Assembly: GCA_016124585.1 (NCBI GenBank)
Contig: WGNL01000019.1
Location: 248,001 to 312,000 of the forward strand
DNA from: Bacteroidota bacterium
GTDB taxonomy: Bacteria; Bacteroidota; Bacteroidia; Chitinophagales; Saprospiraceae
DNA length: 64,000 bases
Direction of reading: 5' to 3'
This document shows, one piece after another, positions 62,553 through 64,000 of the stretch. A program made the translations under genes and the position numbers. A model generated the notes under the pieces. It had not been told where the DNA came from and did no database searches. It saw only the letters and a list, made by a program, of their open reading frames with translations. How positions within the stretch are numbered: position 1 is the stretch's first letter; each line of letters begins with the position of its first letter.

Positions 62553-62912
62553 TTAATTAAGCAAGGGGTGTATTTGACTCAAAACAGTCAATGGCTCATT
62601 TCCGTCTTCAATTAGATTGAAAGCAATTTGAGCTGCAAAAATTTCTCCTTTGAGCAATTCTTTCTTGCCTACTAAGAAGGTTTTTATATCCTCAATATCC
62701 CACATAAAACCTGTTAATATCATTTGATTAAATAGGTCTTGAACAATAAACTCTTCTGTTTTGTCTCCAGCAAAACTTGCAATTACCCTAAATAGAATAT
62801 TTTCCGCAATACTTTCATCTATCTCGTTAAAGGTATTTGCAAATGCTTCAAAGTCAAATTTTCTTTTTGCATTATTTGTAATTGCATTCCAGACAATGTC
62901 TTCTTGTTCCAT
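62553..62912 (-). CDS. Small acidic helical protein encoded with the HNH-type gene
   Basis: 119 residues, no recognised domain. Mostly helical and acidic (WNAITNNAKRKFDFEAFANTFNEIDESIAENILFRVIASF .. LLKGEIFAAQIAFNLIEDGNEPLTVLSQIHPLLN). It starts 1 base after the stop of the HNH-type gene, so it is co-translated or coupled. AT-rich like its partner and unlike the genes upstream. It could be an immunity or antitoxin partner, or a regulator; this is inferred only from position and size. Confidence 0.65.
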   Translation of the reverse strand: MEQEDIVWNAITNNAKRKFDFEAFANTFNEIDESIAENILFRVIASFAGDKTEEFIVQDLFNQMILTGFMWDIEDIKTFLVGKKELLKGEIFAAQIAFNLIEDGNEPLTVLSQIHPLLN

Positions 62913-62913
62913 T

Positions 62914-63516
62914 TTATTCTTTATTTTTTAATCTATTCTTTAGAGCTATTCCTATTTCTCTTCCGATAGCCCTAAATTCATTTTCGTTAAATTCATCCGT
63001 TTTTGCATTATTGCACCAGTAGCAACTCATGACGCAATTCTCTTTTGAATATTCTTTGTTTGGTTCTAATCTATCAATTTCTAAACTCCAACCTCTTAAA
63101 TTCTTTTTCCTCAATTTCCCCTTGATTCCCAGTTCTTCGATTTCACTTTTAGTTATTCCGCAGTAACCGCAAACGTCTTTTTTTGTTAGTTCCTCAAAGT
63201 CCGATTGCGGAAAAATTCTCGGAAACATTCCTTTGGTGTATTCACTTTCAAATTCTTGTATCTTGAGTAAACTGATTTCTTCGTAATTGCTAATGATTTC
63301 CTCAATTTCTGATATTTTAATTCCGTTTATTTTGTGGCTCTTGAATTCTTGCCAATATTCATTTGCATATTTTTTTATTGGTTCGTTGCTTAAATCGTAT
63401 CTCTCAAAATCAATTTGATTGATTTCTTCCAATTTGGAATTGATAACCTTATCAAAAAGATAGATTCTCCATTTTGATTTAAAACTCCGTTTCGCTATCT
63501 CATTGTAATTGCTCAT
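62914..63516 (-). CDS. HNH-type (treble-clef) nuclease-like protein
   Basis: 200 residues. Residues 1-105 are helical. Residues 116-178 form a zinc-bound treble-clef module: Cys116-x-x-Cys119 (VCGYCG), LEIDRLEP (Glu146, Asp148, Arg149), Asn160 and Cys165-x-x-Cys168 in SCYWCNNAKTDEF. In classical HNH enzymes the Asp is followed by His; here Arg149 takes that position, as in a Bacteroidota group with IDR motifs. Catalysis is therefore plausible but unproven. AT-rich and bracketed by hairpin repeats together with the 119-residue gene, which suggests a transferred cassette. Confidence 0.75.
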   Translation of the reverse strand: MSNYNEIAKRSFKSKWRIYLFDKVINSKLEEINQIDFERYDLSNEPIKKYANEYWQEFKSHKINGIKISEIEEIISNYEEISLLKIQEFESEYTKGMFPRIFPQSDFEELTKKDVCGYCGITKSEIEELGIKGKLRKKNLRGWSLEIDRLEPNKEYSKENCVMSCYWCNNAKTDEFNENEFRAIGREIGIALKNRLKNKE

Positions 63517-63526
63517 TTTTTATTCA

Positions 63527-63592
63527 TGGCAGCCAACGGCTGCATCCCTCTCAACCGCCATGTATAATGGCGGTTGGCAGGTATGCTTTGTT
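63527..63592 (-). repeat. attC-like imperfect hairpin, site B
   Basis: GGCAGCCAAC (63527-63536) is the reverse complement of the 10 bp at 62518-62527. The hairpin 63541-63585 pairs GCATCCCTCTCAACCGCCAT with ATGGCGGTTGGCAGGTATGC at 17 of 20 positions around GTATA. TTTGTTAT follows. Together with site A it encloses the HNH-type gene pair. Confidence 0.55.
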
Positions 63593-63664
63593 ATCTTTTC
63601 GCCTTCTTTCATTTATTTTTTTGATTTTCTATCCCAAAACATGACTTCAAATACGATTTCTTGA

Positions 63665-64000
63665 TTAAAGAATTGCCATGTGAATTTTATAATTTGGTGT
63701 ACCAGAATAATGTACGGTTCTTTCTATTGACATCGTATAAGTTTTTCCATTTATAGTTTTGGAATAAATGTCATCACTTAATTTTCTGAATCCGTAGTTG
63801 ATTAATTTATTCTTATATGCAAGAAAATTTTCATTAGAATTGGTCATATAAGTAAAATTTGACACTTCATTTGTAATCATAAAATAGTCAAAATAATAGT
63901 TACCTGTGTTTCTGTTTAACGTATGGTCAATTCGGTAGTCATAATATGTTACTTGTCCACCTTTACTTTTTGAAGTTCCCTTGAAACAGAAATCCCATGC
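63665..64000 (-). CDS. Unknown protein, C-terminal part (runs off the window end)
   Basis: The frame is open from base 64000 down to the TAA at 63665, giving 111 residues with no start inside the window needed; an internal ATG at 63880 is not the likely start. It reads from AWDFCFKGTSKSKGG through VTYYDYRIDHTLNRNTG to TVHYSGTPNYKIHMAIL, a Tyr/Asn-rich beta-type sequence. No domain recognised. AT-rich and on the same strand as the HNH cassette; the site B hairpin separates the two, as between integron-like cassettes. Confidence 0.6.
   Translation of the reverse strand, partial: AWDFCFKGTSKSKGGQVTYYDYRIDHTLNRNTGNYYFDYFMITNEVSNFTYMTNSNENFLAYKNKLINYGFRKLSDDIYSKTINGKTYTMSIERTVHYSGTPNYKIHMAIL

Noticed and set aside
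62470-63592. Canonical integron attC sites
   Set aside because: The core sites do not fit GTTRRRY/RYYYAAC exactly and no integrase is seen, so only attC-like is claimed.

Overview
The window looks like a chromosomal segment from a free-living or sludge-type Bacteroidota, most likely the Saprospiria/Chitinophagia side (lineage is inference). Evidence: (i) three giant secreted proteins end in type IX secretion (T9SS) sorting domains and carry SprB, HYR or GEVED repeats; (ii) the primary sigma factor is a short 289-residue RpoD with very little region 1.1; (iii) many genes are preceded by the Bacteroidota -7 element TAnnTTTG; (iv) typical Bacteroidota families are present (DUF6090, LytTR regulator with a Reg_prop kinase, TlpA-like lipoprotein, WG repeats). 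GC is moderate, with three clear AT-rich patches. No rRNA, CRISPR array or recognisable insertion sequence was seen.

1-9.8 kb: envelope genes (bamA fragment, uppS, a WecA/TagO-type phosphosugar transferase), tRNA-Ala(GGC), a ribbon-helix-helix protein, a TlpA-like lipoprotein, a large GEVED/SprB T9SS protein and metF. 9.8-19 kb: a secreted protein of unknown function, a secreted Asp-box beta-propeller protein, a hotdog thioesterase, a C-terminal processing protease, an Lrp/AsnC regulator, an exported protein and rpoD. 19-27 kb: a START-like protein, an AddB-like PD-(D/E)XK nuclease without a helicase partner, and a convergent LytTR regulator / Reg_prop histidine kinase pair. 27-37.6 kb: a 1868-residue HYR-repeat T9SS protein, hutH, an alpha/beta hydrolase, a DUF2147 protein and an MsbA-like ABC exporter.

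37.6-43.4 kb: an AT-rich gene for a degenerate GyrB-like protein, a WG-repeat protein, an S9 peptidase and gatB. 43.4-46.4 kb: a compact exosortase locus with a substrate carrying a VPTMSEWG (IPTLxxWG-CTERM-like) sorting signal, an exosortase-H-like enzyme with the Cys/Arg/His triad, and a translationally coupled membrane partner. 46.6-50.3 kb: a translationally coupled pair of STAND-like P-loop NTPases, the second with TPR repeats in an AT-rich insert. 50.3-61.2 kb: a class-C-beta-lactamase-like hydrolase, a divergent double-AHSA1 protein and GlxA-type regulator, a DUF1593 protein, a DUF6090 protein, and a giant HExxH metallopeptidase-like protein with a beta-helix, ten SprB repeats and a T9SS tail. 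61.3-64 kb: a helical cytoplasmic protein, then AT-rich cassette-like genes (HNH-type nuclease plus partner) bracketed by attC-like imperfect hairpins.

The best candidates for something undescribed are the self-contained exosortase locus with its apparent frameshift at the substrate start, the paired STAND NTPases, the ATPase-dead GyrB-like protein, and the hairpin-flanked HNH cassette.
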